Positions 56,271 to 64,000 of a stretch of DNA of 64,000 nucleotides are shown here, piece after piece. The translations under genes were made by a program, and so were the position numbers. Below the pieces are notes generated by a model, which worked only from the letters and a program-made list of their open reading frames with translations, was not told the DNA's origin and did not search any database. The stretch is from positions 59,253 through 123,252 of the forward strand of contig NZ_AUZM01000010.1 in the NCBI RefSeq assembly GCF_000478195.2, given 5' to 3'. The stretch is from Lyngbya aestuarii BL J. Lineage in GTDB: Bacteria; Cyanobacteriota; Cyanobacteriia; Cyanobacteriales; Microcoleaceae. Position 1 is the stretch's first letter, and every line of letters begins with the position of its first letter.

Positions 56271-56720
56271 CTATCCTTTATTTTTAAGTAACATTACCCG
56301 AATGACTTCATGGGCAGTTTCTTCGGAGATTTGAAGCGCATTGTACAAATCGGTTAATAAAGATTCTTCTTCATCAGTGACTTCACCATCTGCTAAAATT
56401 AAGTCAGTAGCAACAGCAAACATTGTACCGTGTAACTCATAAGGAAGAGTTTTGATTGCTTGATGAAGGAATGCTTCAGCCCCCTGACGACGCATCATTC
56501 CCGCAAGTTTATCAAACATTCGGATCATAACTTCCGACGGATAGCTACGGAAAAGGTGCATTCGGTTCAGTAACGGAATTAATACACTCACTTCAGAATT
56601 AGAAATATAACCATCGGCTGCAACAACTGCTAATGAAATACCTGCAAAAGCTTCAGCCGGACTCATAACCGTGTCAGTTTTGAGACTTCCTAATGAACCT
56701 GCTTTACCAAATAAACCCAT
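56271..56720 (-). CDS. TerB-like protein
   Basis: 149 residues, helical. Two metal-binding-like acidic repeats of the TerB fold are visible: VVAADGYISNSEVSVLIPLL and LILADGEVTDEEESLLTDLY. TerB-type proteins are linked to tellurite resistance and phage or stress responses, but many cyanobacterial copies are stand-alone with unknown role. No other ter genes are nearby. Confidence 0.82.
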   Translation of the reverse strand: MGLFGKAGSLGSLKTDTVMSPAEAFAGISLAVVAADGYISNSEVSVLIPLLNRMHLFRSYPSEVMIRMFDKLAGMMRRQGAEAFLHQAIKTLPYELHGTMFAVATDLILADGEVTDEEESLLTDLYNALQISEETAHEVIRVMLLKNKG

Positions 56721-57050
56721 GTGATTTTTTCCTAAATGTAGAAGGTGTTAAATTTTTAAAATCTCTACATTTAGCTTAAATTGAAAATCCCAGATTGAAC
56801 AGCGTGTAATTACTGATATTTGATAATTTTTTGAAGTGCTTAAATAGAGTTCAGCCTCAGTGAAAATACGCAGAGTATTCTGAGAAATGCGATCAACTGT
56901 AATTTGACTGTATTCTTAACGAGTTTCAATGCAGAGGCTAGGTTAAACTAAGAATAAAGACAGTAGACTCTTGGATTTATAAGCGATCGCATCTATTCGT
57001 CTTCACCAATTGATCATACACTTTTATAAAGACATCGATAGTAAATCACA
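56721..57050. other. 330-base divergent spacer
   Basis: No gene. It separates the TerB-like gene (-) from the aldo/keto reductase gene (+) and should hold both promoters. A HIP1 site (GCGATCGC) lies at about 56982. Confidence 0.4.
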
Positions 57051-58031
57051 ATGCAAATGAATCAAAAACTTTCTCTACCGACTATGGGTTGTGGAACGTG
57101 GGCATGGGGAAACCGACTACTTTGGGGTTATGATGAAAGTATGGATCAGCAACTTCAAGAGGTTTTTAACCTGTGTGTTAGTAATGGAGTGACTTTATTT
57201 GACACGGGTGACTCCTACGGAACTGGAAAATTAAACGGACGGAGTGAGAGTCTTTTAGGGCAATTTTCTAGAGAATATTCGGGTTTAAATTCCGATCAAA
57301 TTTGTATTGCTACTAAACTCGCCGCTTACCCCTGGAGATTCACTCGAAATGCAATGATTTCTGCTTGTGAAGCCTCAGCCAAACGGTTAGGAAGAAATGT
57401 AGATTTAGTACAAATGCACTGGTCAACAGCGAACTATTTTCCTTGGCAAGAATGGCCGTTATTAGAGGGTTTAGGAGATCTTTATGAACAAGGAGAAGTT
57501 AAAGGGGTTGGGTTATCGAATTATGGGCCGAAACGACTGAAAAAAGTTGATCAAAAATTTCGCGATCGCGGAGTTCCAATTACAACTTTACAAGTGCAAT
57601 ATTCTCTCCTTTCTACTTATCCTATCACCGAATTAGGTCTAAAAGAAGTTTGTGATGAACTAGGAATTACATTGATTGCTTATAGTCCCCTCGCCTTGGG
57701 GATTTTAACCGGAAAATATTCAGAAAACGGCCCTTTCCCCAAAGGAATTCGAGGTTTAGTCTTTCGGCAAATTTTACCGGGTGTGAAACCGCTTTTATCT
57801 TGTTTAAAAGAAATCTCAGATTCTCGAAATAAAACCCTGTCCCAAGTTGCGATTAATTGGTGTATTTGTAAAGGAACCATTCCCATTCCTGGGGCTAAAA
57901 ATCCGGAACAAGCCAGACAAAATATTGGGGCTTTGGGTTGGAAGCTAGATTCTGGTGAAGTGGAAGAACTCGACAAAGCCGCAGCCTGTGTTGATAAAAA
58001 AATGGTACAAAATATTTTTCAAACAAAGTAA
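57051..58031 (+). CDS. Aldo/keto reductase
   Basis: 326 residues, TIM barrel. Catalytic Asp/Tyr region LFDTGDSYGTGK, Lys in IATKLAAYPWR, His in VQMHWS, and the NADPH-binding end IPIPGAKNPEQARQNIGAL. Complete. Cyanobacterial and plant chloroplast relatives are described as general aldehyde/ketone reductases or pyridoxal reductase. The natural substrate is unknown. Confidence 0.9.
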   Translation: MQMNQKLSLPTMGCGTWAWGNRLLWGYDESMDQQLQEVFNLCVSNGVTLFDTGDSYGTGKLNGRSESLLGQFSREYSGLNSDQICIATKLAAYPWRFTRNAMISACEASAKRLGRNVDLVQMHWSTANYFPWQEWPLLEGLGDLYEQGEVKGVGLSNYGPKRLKKVDQKFRDRGVPITTLQVQYSLLSTYPITELGLKEVCDELGITLIAYSPLALGILTGKYSENGPFPKGIRGLVFRQILPGVKPLLSCLKEISDSRNKTLSQVAINWCICKGTIPIPGAKNPEQARQNIGALGWKLDSGEVEELDKAAACVDKKMVQNIFQTK

Positions 58032-58282
58032 TATTAATTCCAGTCAAAGATTGAGGAGAGGGCAAAAACTTGATTTAAGATACACATTTCCCTCCTTCAA
58101 TTCTCTACACTGCTAATCCGGCAAATTCCGAAAAAAAATTATAATTATTAATTTTTGGGTCTAAAAACTTCTGTTAACCCCGTTTTTAAAAGGATTTGCT
58201 AAGATAGATATAGATTTGACTAACATTATATTGTTAGAAATCTAAACCTCAATAATTTTTCGATCAGCAGGAGGATAAGAAA

Positions 58283-58666
58283 ATGGGTTTAATTGGTGGT
58301 CTTCTCGGCAATGCCTCCGAATTAAAAGCAGATGGCGCTAAACTTGATAAACTGTTTAGTGAAGTCTTGGTTGAGGGAGAAACAATCGAAAAAGCCTATC
58401 AACTGATTCGTGATTTGTTTGTATTTACTAGCAAACGTTTAATTCTCGTCGATAAGCAAGGTGTAACTGGGAAAAAGATTGAATTTCTCTCCATTCCCTA
58501 CTCAAAGATTACTAAATTTTCTAAAGAAAGTGCGGGTCATTTTGATCTCGATGCTGAGTTAAAAATTTGGGTCGGAAGTGAATCAACTCCCATTGCTAAA
58601 GAGTTTAATCGTTCGGTTAATATCAACGAAGTTTATGCTGTTTTGAGTAAGTATGTTTTAAATTAA
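58283..58666 (+). CDS. Bacterial PH-domain protein (PF08000 type)
   Basis: 127 residues, one domain. MGLIGGLLGNASELK, then LVEGETIEKAYQLIRDLFVFT, KRLILVDKQGVTGKKIEFLSIPY and FDLDAELKIWVG match the bPH_1 family, which forms ring-like oligomers. Function is unknown. Strong ribosome site (CAGGAGGA) and a hairpin after the stop. Confidence 0.9.
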   Translation: MGLIGGLLGNASELKADGAKLDKLFSEVLVEGETIEKAYQLIRDLFVFTSKRLILVDKQGVTGKKIEFLSIPYSKITKFSKESAGHFDLDAELKIWVGSESTPIAKEFNRSVNINEVYAVLSKYVLN

Positions 58667-58715
58667 AAGATTAAGCCATTAACAGCTATTTTCGCTGAAA
58701 AGGAGATAGAATTAA

Positions 58716-58743
58716 AATGGGTAGCTGTTCAGAACTACCCATT
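58716..58743. terminator. Bidirectional terminator hairpin
   Basis: AATGGGTAG and CTACCCATT, a perfect 9-bp stem with a 10-nt loop, followed on the plus strand by AATTTATTG. It lies between the convergent PH-domain and fasciclin genes. Confidence 0.7.
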
Positions 58744-58773
58744 AATTTATTGTTAAGTTTGGGTTTGGAAATA

Positions 58774-59376
58774 CTATCGAGCTGCTGTTAACTCTTGTAA
58801 CTGAGCCGCAGAGATATCAGGCGGTAAAATCACTGCATCAATGGCATGAACGACACCGTTACTCGCTTGAATATCAGCCTGGATGACTTCAGCACCTTCA
58901 ACTATAACCATACCATTAGCAACGTCAATATTCACTCCACTGCCTTCAGCAGTTTCAAAAAATCCAGAACTAATTTCACTAGAGTCGGCTGCACCTAAAA
59001 CAACGTGATAGAGTAGAATTCGACGCAATGTTTCTTGGTTTTCAGGTTTTAGTAGTGCTTCTAAAGTTTCTGGAGGTAAAGCTGCAAAAGCTGCATCTGT
59101 GGGTGCAAATACTGTATATTCACCTGTATTTTTTAATGTATCTGCTAAACCTGCGGCTTCTACGGCTTTTTCCAGGGTATTAAAAGATTCACTCTCCGAA
59201 AGTTCGCCAACAATGCTTTGTTTAGAAGACATTTCTTGGCTCATTGAGCTACTGCCAGTATGTGGATGGGCAACCGCTCTATTAAGATTACCAACAGCAG
59301 AGACAGTCACTAAACCGCCTAAGCTAACGATAGTTGCGAGCAAAACTTTAGGTAATTGGATATTTAAAGATTTCAT
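58774..59376 (-). CDS. Secreted fasciclin (FAS1) domain protein
   Basis: 200 residues. Signal peptide (LLATIVSLGGLVTVSAVG), a short Ser/Met/His-rich spacer, then one FAS1 domain from about residue 60: FNTLEKAVEAAGLADTL, YTVFAPTDAAFAALP, LLYHVVLGA and NGVVHAIDAVILPP. FAS1 domains act in adhesion. Periplasmic or outer-surface location is expected. Confidence 0.92.
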   Translation of the reverse strand: MKSLNIQLPKVLLATIVSLGGLVTVSAVGNLNRAVAHPHTGSSSMSQEMSSKQSIVGELSESESFNTLEKAVEAAGLADTLKNTGEYTVFAPTDAAFAALPPETLEALLKPENQETLRRILLYHVVLGAADSSEISSGFFETAEGSGVNIDVANGMVIVEGAEVIQADIQASNGVVHAIDAVILPPDISAAQLQELTAAR

Positions 59377-59648
59377 AATTAGTGTGAGTTACATTTCTTT
59401 ACCTCTCTAATTTAGATCCTAACGGCTTGGTTCGTTATCCTTCGGATGAGAGAGATTAAAAATTTAACGGTTCTCAATTTTTGGGTGACTGAGTTGATCA
59501 GATCTGTAAAATCTCTACCAAACGAGTGATTGCAAGTTCAGAGAAATTTTTTAAGTAAATCTCTCAATACAGAGTAACTTGATCAAAAATCTGATCGGGA
59601 CTATAAGTTGGCAGAAAAAATGGTTTCTTCTAACCAAAATTCTGTCAT

Positions 59649-60638
59649 TTATCCCACTTCACTCGTTGGTAATAATCCTTTTTCCTGCAACCATTCCCGA
59701 TTAAATAATTTAGACTGATAGCGAGTTCCACTATCACACAACACCGTAACAATCGTATGACCTGGCCCCATTTGTTTCGCTAAAGCGACAGTTGCCCCAA
59801 CATTAATTCCGACAGAACCCCCCATAAATAAGCCATCTTTTTCTAAGAGTTGATATACGACCCGCACGGCTTCGACATCATCAACTTGAATGGCATCATC
59901 TATCGGCACATCTTCCATATTAGCCGTGACGCGACTATTACCAATTCCTTCTGTTATTGAACTTCCTTCTGTGTTAATTTCTCCAGTTTTCACATAACTA
60001 TAAAGACCACTTCCCATCGGGTCAGCGAGAACTGCTTTTAGATTCGGATTCTTTTCTTTTAAATATAGAGAAACTCCGGCAAATGTTCCTCCGGTTCCGG
60101 TTGCCGCCACCCAAGCATCAACTTTACCCTCTGTTTGTTCCCAAATTTCTGGGCCTGTGGTTTCATAATGGGCAATACGATTGGCTAAATTATCAAATTG
60201 ATTCGCCCAAATAGCGTTTTCCATTTCCGATGCAGTTCGACCGGAAAGCTTAACATAATTATTGGGATCACGGTAGGGAACAGCCGGAACAGTCCGAACT
60301 TCTGCCCCTAATGTTCTTAATAAATCTATTTTTTCTTGAGATTGAGTTTCAGGAATAATAATCAAACATTTGTAACCTTTGGCATTACAAATATGGGCTA
60401 AACCAATACCTGTATTCCCGGCTGTGCCTTCGACAACCGTTCCTCCGGGTTTGAGTAAACCCTTTTCTTCCGCATCTTTAATAATATAAAATGCAGCCCG
60501 ATCTTTAACCGAACCACCCGGATTTAAAAATTCTGCTTTTCCTAAAATTTCACAACCTGTTTCTTCACTAAAACTATTGAGTCGAATTAGGGGAGTATTA
60601 CCAACTGTTCCGACAAAACCATTTTTAATATCCATCAT
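59649..60638 (-). CDS. cysK: Cysteine synthase A (second homologue)
   Basis: 329 residues. PLP lysine in NPGGSVKDRAA, substrate loop EGTAGNTGIGLA, phosphate loop ATGTGGTFAG. It differs from the nif-linked enzyme at 25711 in its longer middle region (VPAVPYRDPNNYVKLSGR) and its end (DSGTRYQSKLFNREWL). It resembles the CysK/cystathionine-synthase-like group used in general metabolism. One of two cysteine synthases in the window. Confidence 0.9.
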   Translation of the reverse strand: MMDIKNGFVGTVGNTPLIRLNSFSEETGCEILGKAEFLNPGGSVKDRAAFYIIKDAEEKGLLKPGGTVVEGTAGNTGIGLAHICNAKGYKCLIIIPETQSQEKIDLLRTLGAEVRTVPAVPYRDPNNYVKLSGRTASEMENAIWANQFDNLANRIAHYETTGPEIWEQTEGKVDAWVAATGTGGTFAGVSLYLKEKNPNLKAVLADPMGSGLYSYVKTGEINTEGSSITEGIGNSRVTANMEDVPIDDAIQVDDVEAVRVVYQLLEKDGLFMGGSVGINVGATVALAKQMGPGHTIVTVLCDSGTRYQSKLFNREWLQEKGLLPTSEVG

Positions 60639-60795
60639 CCTGAATTTAATTTAAGTTGTCTGACGTTCTGAGGTTGGGTGGATCACATCTTCACCTTTTT
60701 CTGCTGTTCAACAACACAAACAGGTTTGACCCACCCCAATGATCATTTCTTGTGATTTCTCAATCACCAATGACAACTATTTTACTCGAATTTAA

Positions 60796-61434
60796 CTACT
60801 TATCCGGTTGAGGAGTCATCCGCAAGTAAGGTTTAACTTCAGTATATCCTTTGGGAAACTTCTGTTTTAATTCTTCAGGATCTTTGAGAGACGGAACAAT
60901 CACGCAATCTTCTCCATCTTTCCAGTCTGCGGGAGTTGCGACTTGATAGTTATCGGTTAATTGTAAAGAATCAATCACCCGTAAAATTTCATCAAAGTTG
61001 CGTCCGGTACTGGGCGGATAGGTGAGAGTTAGACGGAGTTTTTTGTTAGCATCGACAATAAAAACGCTACGAACTGTAACAGAGGCGTTAGCGTTGGGGT
61101 GAATCATGTCATAAATATCAGACACTTTGCGATCCGCATCCGCCAAAATCGGATAATTAATATTGGTGCTTTGCGTTTCGTTAATATCACCAATCCAGCC
61201 TTTGTGAGATTCGACATCATCGACACTCAGGGCGATCACTTTAACATTACGTTTGTCAAATTCAGGCTTGAGTTTAGCAACAGTACCGAGTTCAGTCGTA
61301 CAAACGGGAGTATAGTCGGCCGGGTGAGAAAACAAAACAACCCAGCTATCACCCGCCCACTCATAAAAGTTGATATCACCTTCTGAGGAAGCTTGTGTAA
61401 AGTTGGGTACTGTATCTCCTAATCGCAGTGTCAT
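60796..61434 (-). CDS. 1-Cys peroxiredoxin (Prx6 type)
   Basis: 212 residues. Peroxidatic Cys in FSHPADYTPVCTTELGT, no resolving Cys partner in the usual place, and the long C-terminal dimerisation arm (DWKDGEDCVIVPSLKDPEELKQ, then GYTEVKPYLRMTPQPDK) that defines Prx6. Reduces H2O2 and alkyl peroxides, which would matter in an oxygen-producing cell that fixes nitrogen. Cytosolic. Confidence 0.94.
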   Translation of the reverse strand: MTLRLGDTVPNFTQASSEGDINFYEWAGDSWVVLFSHPADYTPVCTTELGTVAKLKPEFDKRNVKVIALSVDDVESHKGWIGDINETQSTNINYPILADADRKVSDIYDMIHPNANASVTVRSVFIVDANKKLRLTLTYPPSTGRNFDEILRVIDSLQLTDNYQVATPADWKDGEDCVIVPSLKDPEELKQKFPKGYTEVKPYLRMTPQPDK

Positions 61435-61599
61435 AACTGATTTCCTGTGATTCTTGTAAGAAATATAACTATGATGTCATAATACCCCGGTTTTCCGACC
61501 GGAATTTTGACGTTTTTAAATCTTCACATAATTTTAAGGTCTGAGGAGGATTAAAATAAAGTATCCCGTTGTTAATACTCAATCGGTGAGAAGTCTATC

Positions 61600-61884
61600 G
61601 TGTTAAAATTACTCATTACTTTAATTCAAGCTATCCAGCCTTTTCTCGTTCCCTTGTGTTTTGTCTGTGCATGGGGATTAATGATTCTGCTGGTTTGGAG
61701 TGTGGGGTCTGCGATCTTTGATACTCTGCGCCGCGCCCAACGAATGCACCAGATTCCTTGTGCTGACTGTGCATACTTTACTAAAGATTATCATCTTAAA
61801 TGCCCTGTGCGACCGACAATTGCTTTATCCGAAGAAGCGATTGATTGTCCGGATTTTTGTTCGGTTGGAGGGAGAAACAGTTAA
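61600..61884 (+). CDS. Small cyanobacterial membrane protein with Cys motifs
   Basis: 94 residues from a GTG with GTGAGAAG upstream. Two hydrophobic segments (LLITLIQAIQPFLVPLCFVC, MILLVWSVGSAIFDTL) then a conserved-looking cytoplasmic Cys motif (CADCAYFTKDYHLKCPVRP, AIDCPDFC) that could bind zinc or an Fe-S cluster. I recognise it as a cyanobacterial protein of unknown function by style only. Confidence 0.75.
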   Translation: MLKLLITLIQAIQPFLVPLCFVCAWGLMILLVWSVGSAIFDTLRRAQRMHQIPCADCAYFTKDYHLKCPVRPTIALSEEAIDCPDFCSVGGRNS

Positions 61885-61916
61885 CAGTTGACTTAGACCG
61901 TGAAGGATTTTTTAAA

Positions 61917-64000
61917 TTAAAATTCTTCTTCGGTTTCAAAGATATCTAATTGTTCGATAGAGGCGGTTTTACTGTTTTGTTTTTTGATGCCTTTTCTCAG
62001 TCCAATCGCGATTTTACTATGTTGTTCGATTTGACGCATCACTTGTCTTGCTCGTTGAATCACAACATCCGGTAAACCCGCTAGCCGTCCGGCTTCTATC
62101 CCATAGGATTTATCTGCACCTCCAGGCTGTACTTGATGTAAAAAGACAATTTTATCCGGTAACTCTTTGACGGTGACTTGATAATTTGCTACATTTTCTA
62201 GAATCGATGCTAATTCATTTAATTCGTGATAATGGGTGGCAAAAATCGTCTTAGCTTGTATTTCTGCTGCTAAATATTCCGCCACTGACCACGCAATAGA
62301 AAGCCCGTCAAAAGTTGCCGTTCCCCGGCCAATTTCATCGAGAAGAACCAAAGATTTATTACTCGCATGATTTAATATATTTGCGGTTTCGTTCATTTCG
62401 ACCATAAAGGTTGATTGACCTGTGGCTAAGTCATCGACTGCCCCAACTCGGGTAAAAATGCGATCGCAAAGACTCAATTGTGCCGAAGTTGCGGGAATAA
62501 AACTTCCCGTTTGTGCCAGAAGTTGAATTAAACCAATTTGTCGTAAATAACAGCTTTTTCCGCTGGCATTCGGACCCGTTAAAATAATTAAATCGGGATA
62601 AGAATAGGGTGTCAATTCATCATTTTCGCTTTGATCTTCTCGACTTCCCAACTGGGCGGTATTCGGCACAAAAAAGCCCGGAGGAAGCAACTTTTCTACT
62701 ACCGGATGTCGCCCCTCAACAATCTTTAATTCACGCCCTTCTACCATCTCTGGACGGCAGTAAGATTGACGAATTGCCACTTCTGCCAACCCGCACAATA
62801 CATCAATCGCCGCCACCGCTTTGGACACATTGCGAATGGTATCAATATATTCGCCAACTTCCGATCGCAATTTGACAAAGAGATCATATTCGGTTTGGTT
62901 TAAATCTTCTTTAGCGGTTAAAATTCTAACTTCTCGTTCTTTTAATTCTGGTGTAATATACCGTTCTTCATTGGTTAAGGTTTGTTTGCGGATATAATCA
63001 TCGGGGGCAAGTTCGGCTTTACCTCGACTAATACTGATATAATATCCAAAGGTTTTATTATATCCGACCTTTAAAGTGGGAATTCCGGTGCGTTCCCGTT
63101 CTTTAACTTCTAAATTAATCACCCATTGATTATCGTCCTCAGCCAGACTTCGCATTTCATCGAGGTTAGCATCAATACCGGAACGAATTAATCCCCCTTC
63201 TTTGAGGGCAATGGGCGGAGATTCGACTAAAGAATTAATAATTTTTTCGGCAATTTTTTCTAAGGATTTAGGAAGATTTTGTAAAGCTTTGAGATAAGGA
63301 GATTTTCCTTGTTCGGCGACAGTTGCAAGTTGCGGTAACTTGGTTAAAGAATCAGCTAAAGAGACTAAATCTTTGGCATTAGCGGTACTATTTCCCACTC
63401 GTCCGGTCAACCGTTCAAGGTCATAGATTTGTCGGAGAATCTGTTGAATATCTTGTCGCAGTTCGTGGTTATTGACAAACTCTTGAATGGTATCATGGCG
63501 GGCGCGAATGCCTTTGAGATCGAGTAAAGGTTGTAATAACCAACGCCGTAACGCCCGACTTCCCATTGGGGTATTTGTTTTATCTAACGCCCATAATAAA
63601 GAACCATATAGCGTATTATCTCGAACGGTTGTGGTAATTTCTAAGTTGCGGCGACTTTGATGATCGACGACTAAATAATCACTGAGAGTATAAGTTCGAG
63701 GACGTTGGAGAGGGGTAATATGATCTTTTTGAGTATCTTCTAAATATTCTAATAACCCCCCGGCTGCCCGCACACTCAGAGGAAGATGTTCACAACCAAT
63801 GCCTTCGAGAGATTTGAGTTGAAATTGTTGTAAAATTCGAGGTCTGGCTTCACCCAAAGAAAAAGGCTTTTGCGATCGCAATGAATAGCAAAAACAACGA
63901 GGTAAACACTCAGGAAGTTCTTGATCATTTTCTCCCGGTTTCAGCATTTTACTAATATCGGGTGCATTCACTGGGAACAACACTTCAGACGGTTGTAACC
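61917..64000 (-). CDS. mutS: DNA mismatch repair protein MutS (C-terminal part, 5' end outside window)
   Basis: The frame is open to the right edge (694 codons seen), so about the first 180-200 residues lie outside. Visible are the lever/clamp core ([20 protein letters not shown]), the ATPase with Walker [15 protein letters not shown], the signature [14 protein letters not shown] and Walker [19 protein letters not shown], and the His in FATHYHEL. Mismatch recognition ATPase. The N-terminal Phe-Glu motif is not in the window. Confidence 0.95.
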   Translation of the reverse strand, partial: LQPSEVLFPVNAPDISKMLKPGENDQELPECLPRCFCYSLRSQKPFSLGEARPRILQQFQLKSLEGIGCEHLPLSVRAAGGLLEYLEDTQKDHITPLQRPRTYTLSDYLVVDHQSRRNLEITTTVRDNTLYGSLLWALDKTNTPMGSRALRRWLLQPLLDLKGIRARHDTIQEFVNNHELRQDIQQILRQIYDLERLTGRVGNSTANAKDLVSLADSLTKLPQLATVAEQGKSPYLKALQNLPKSLEKIAEKIINSLVESPPIALKEGGLIRSGIDANLDEMRSLAEDDNQWVINLEVKERERTGIPTLKVGYNKTFGYYISISRGKAELAPDDYIRKQTLTNEERYITPELKEREVRILTAKEDLNQTEYDLFVKLRSEVGEYIDTIRNVSKAVAAIDVLCGLAEVAIRQSYCRPEMVEGRELKIVEGRHPVVEKLLPPGFFVPNTAQLGSREDQSENDELTPYSYPDLIILTGPNASGKSCYLRQIGLIQLLAQTGSFIPATSAQLSLCDRIFTRVGAVDDLATGQSTFMVEMNETANILNHASNKSLVLLDEIGRGTATFDGLSIAWSVAEYLAAEIQAKTIFATHYHELNELASILENVANYQVTVKELPDKIVFLHQVQPGGADKSYGIEAGRLAGLPDVVIQRARQVMRQIEQHSKIAIGLRKGIKKQNSKTASIEQLDIFETEEEF

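Overview
The window is a piece of a cyanobacterial chromosome, most likely from a filamentous non-heterocystous genus of the Oscillatoriales (a Lyngbya/Limnoraphis/Oscillatoria type). The evidence is a cyanobacterial-order nif cluster with hesA, hesB, fdxH, nifP and a DUF2949 gene, uninterrupted nifD and nifH genes with no excision element or xis recombinase, many copies of the HIP1 octamer GCGATCGC, short heptamer tandem repeats (TTCCCTG), and Rcp-type response regulators. The genus is an inference.

Region 1 (about 0.7-26.7 kb) is the nitrogen fixation island. On the minus strand, read from right to left, are nifB, nifS, nifU, nifH, nifD, nifK, a PF06967 gene, nifE, nifN, a DUF269 gene, nifX, a second DUF269 gene, a DUF683 gene, nifW, hesA, hesB and fdxH, followed by three small unknown genes. 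On the plus strand, divergent from nifB, are nifP (serine acetyltransferase), a small conserved gene, a DUF2949 gene, nifV, nifZ, nifT, an unknown gene, a flavodoxin (nifF-like), fdxB and cysK. Together they encode nitrogenase (NifHDK), FeMo-cofactor assembly (NifB, E, N, X, V, S, U), cysteine supply for Fe-S clusters (NifP, CysK) and three electron carriers (FdxH, FdxB, flavodoxin). fdxN, usually between nifB and nifS, is absent. The nif spacers hold many inverted repeats, and the nifB-nifP divergent region carries a repeated octamer that may be an activator site.

Region 2 (27-33.3 kb) holds housekeeping genes: an MnmC-like methyltransferase, glmU, a DUF1517 membrane protein, an unknown exported or membrane-anchored protein, and an ABC half-transporter.

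Region 3 (33.4-43.2 kb) is a signalling island of seven proteins: a histidine kinase with an ethylene-receptor-like sensor, an Rcp-type regulator, two more kinases (one with a receiver), a HisKA-EAL fusion, a single-domain regulator, and a six-domain regulator ending in GGDEF.

Region 4 (43.8-51.5 kb) holds a giant gene that joins a PstS-like binding domain, a membrane anchor and twelve DUF4912 repeats to a C-terminal domain also found as a separate 131-residue protein next door. One extra base splits this gene into two reading frames. Region 5 (51.8-64 kb) is mixed: a holin-like membrane protein, an aquaporin remnant, an aminotransferase, an iron-type alcohol dehydrogenase family protein, a secreted protein gene with an early stop, TerB-like, aldo/keto reductase, PH-domain and fasciclin proteins, a second cysteine synthase, 1-Cys peroxiredoxin, a Cys-rich small membrane protein, and mutS running off the right edge. 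A TPR gene runs off the left edge.
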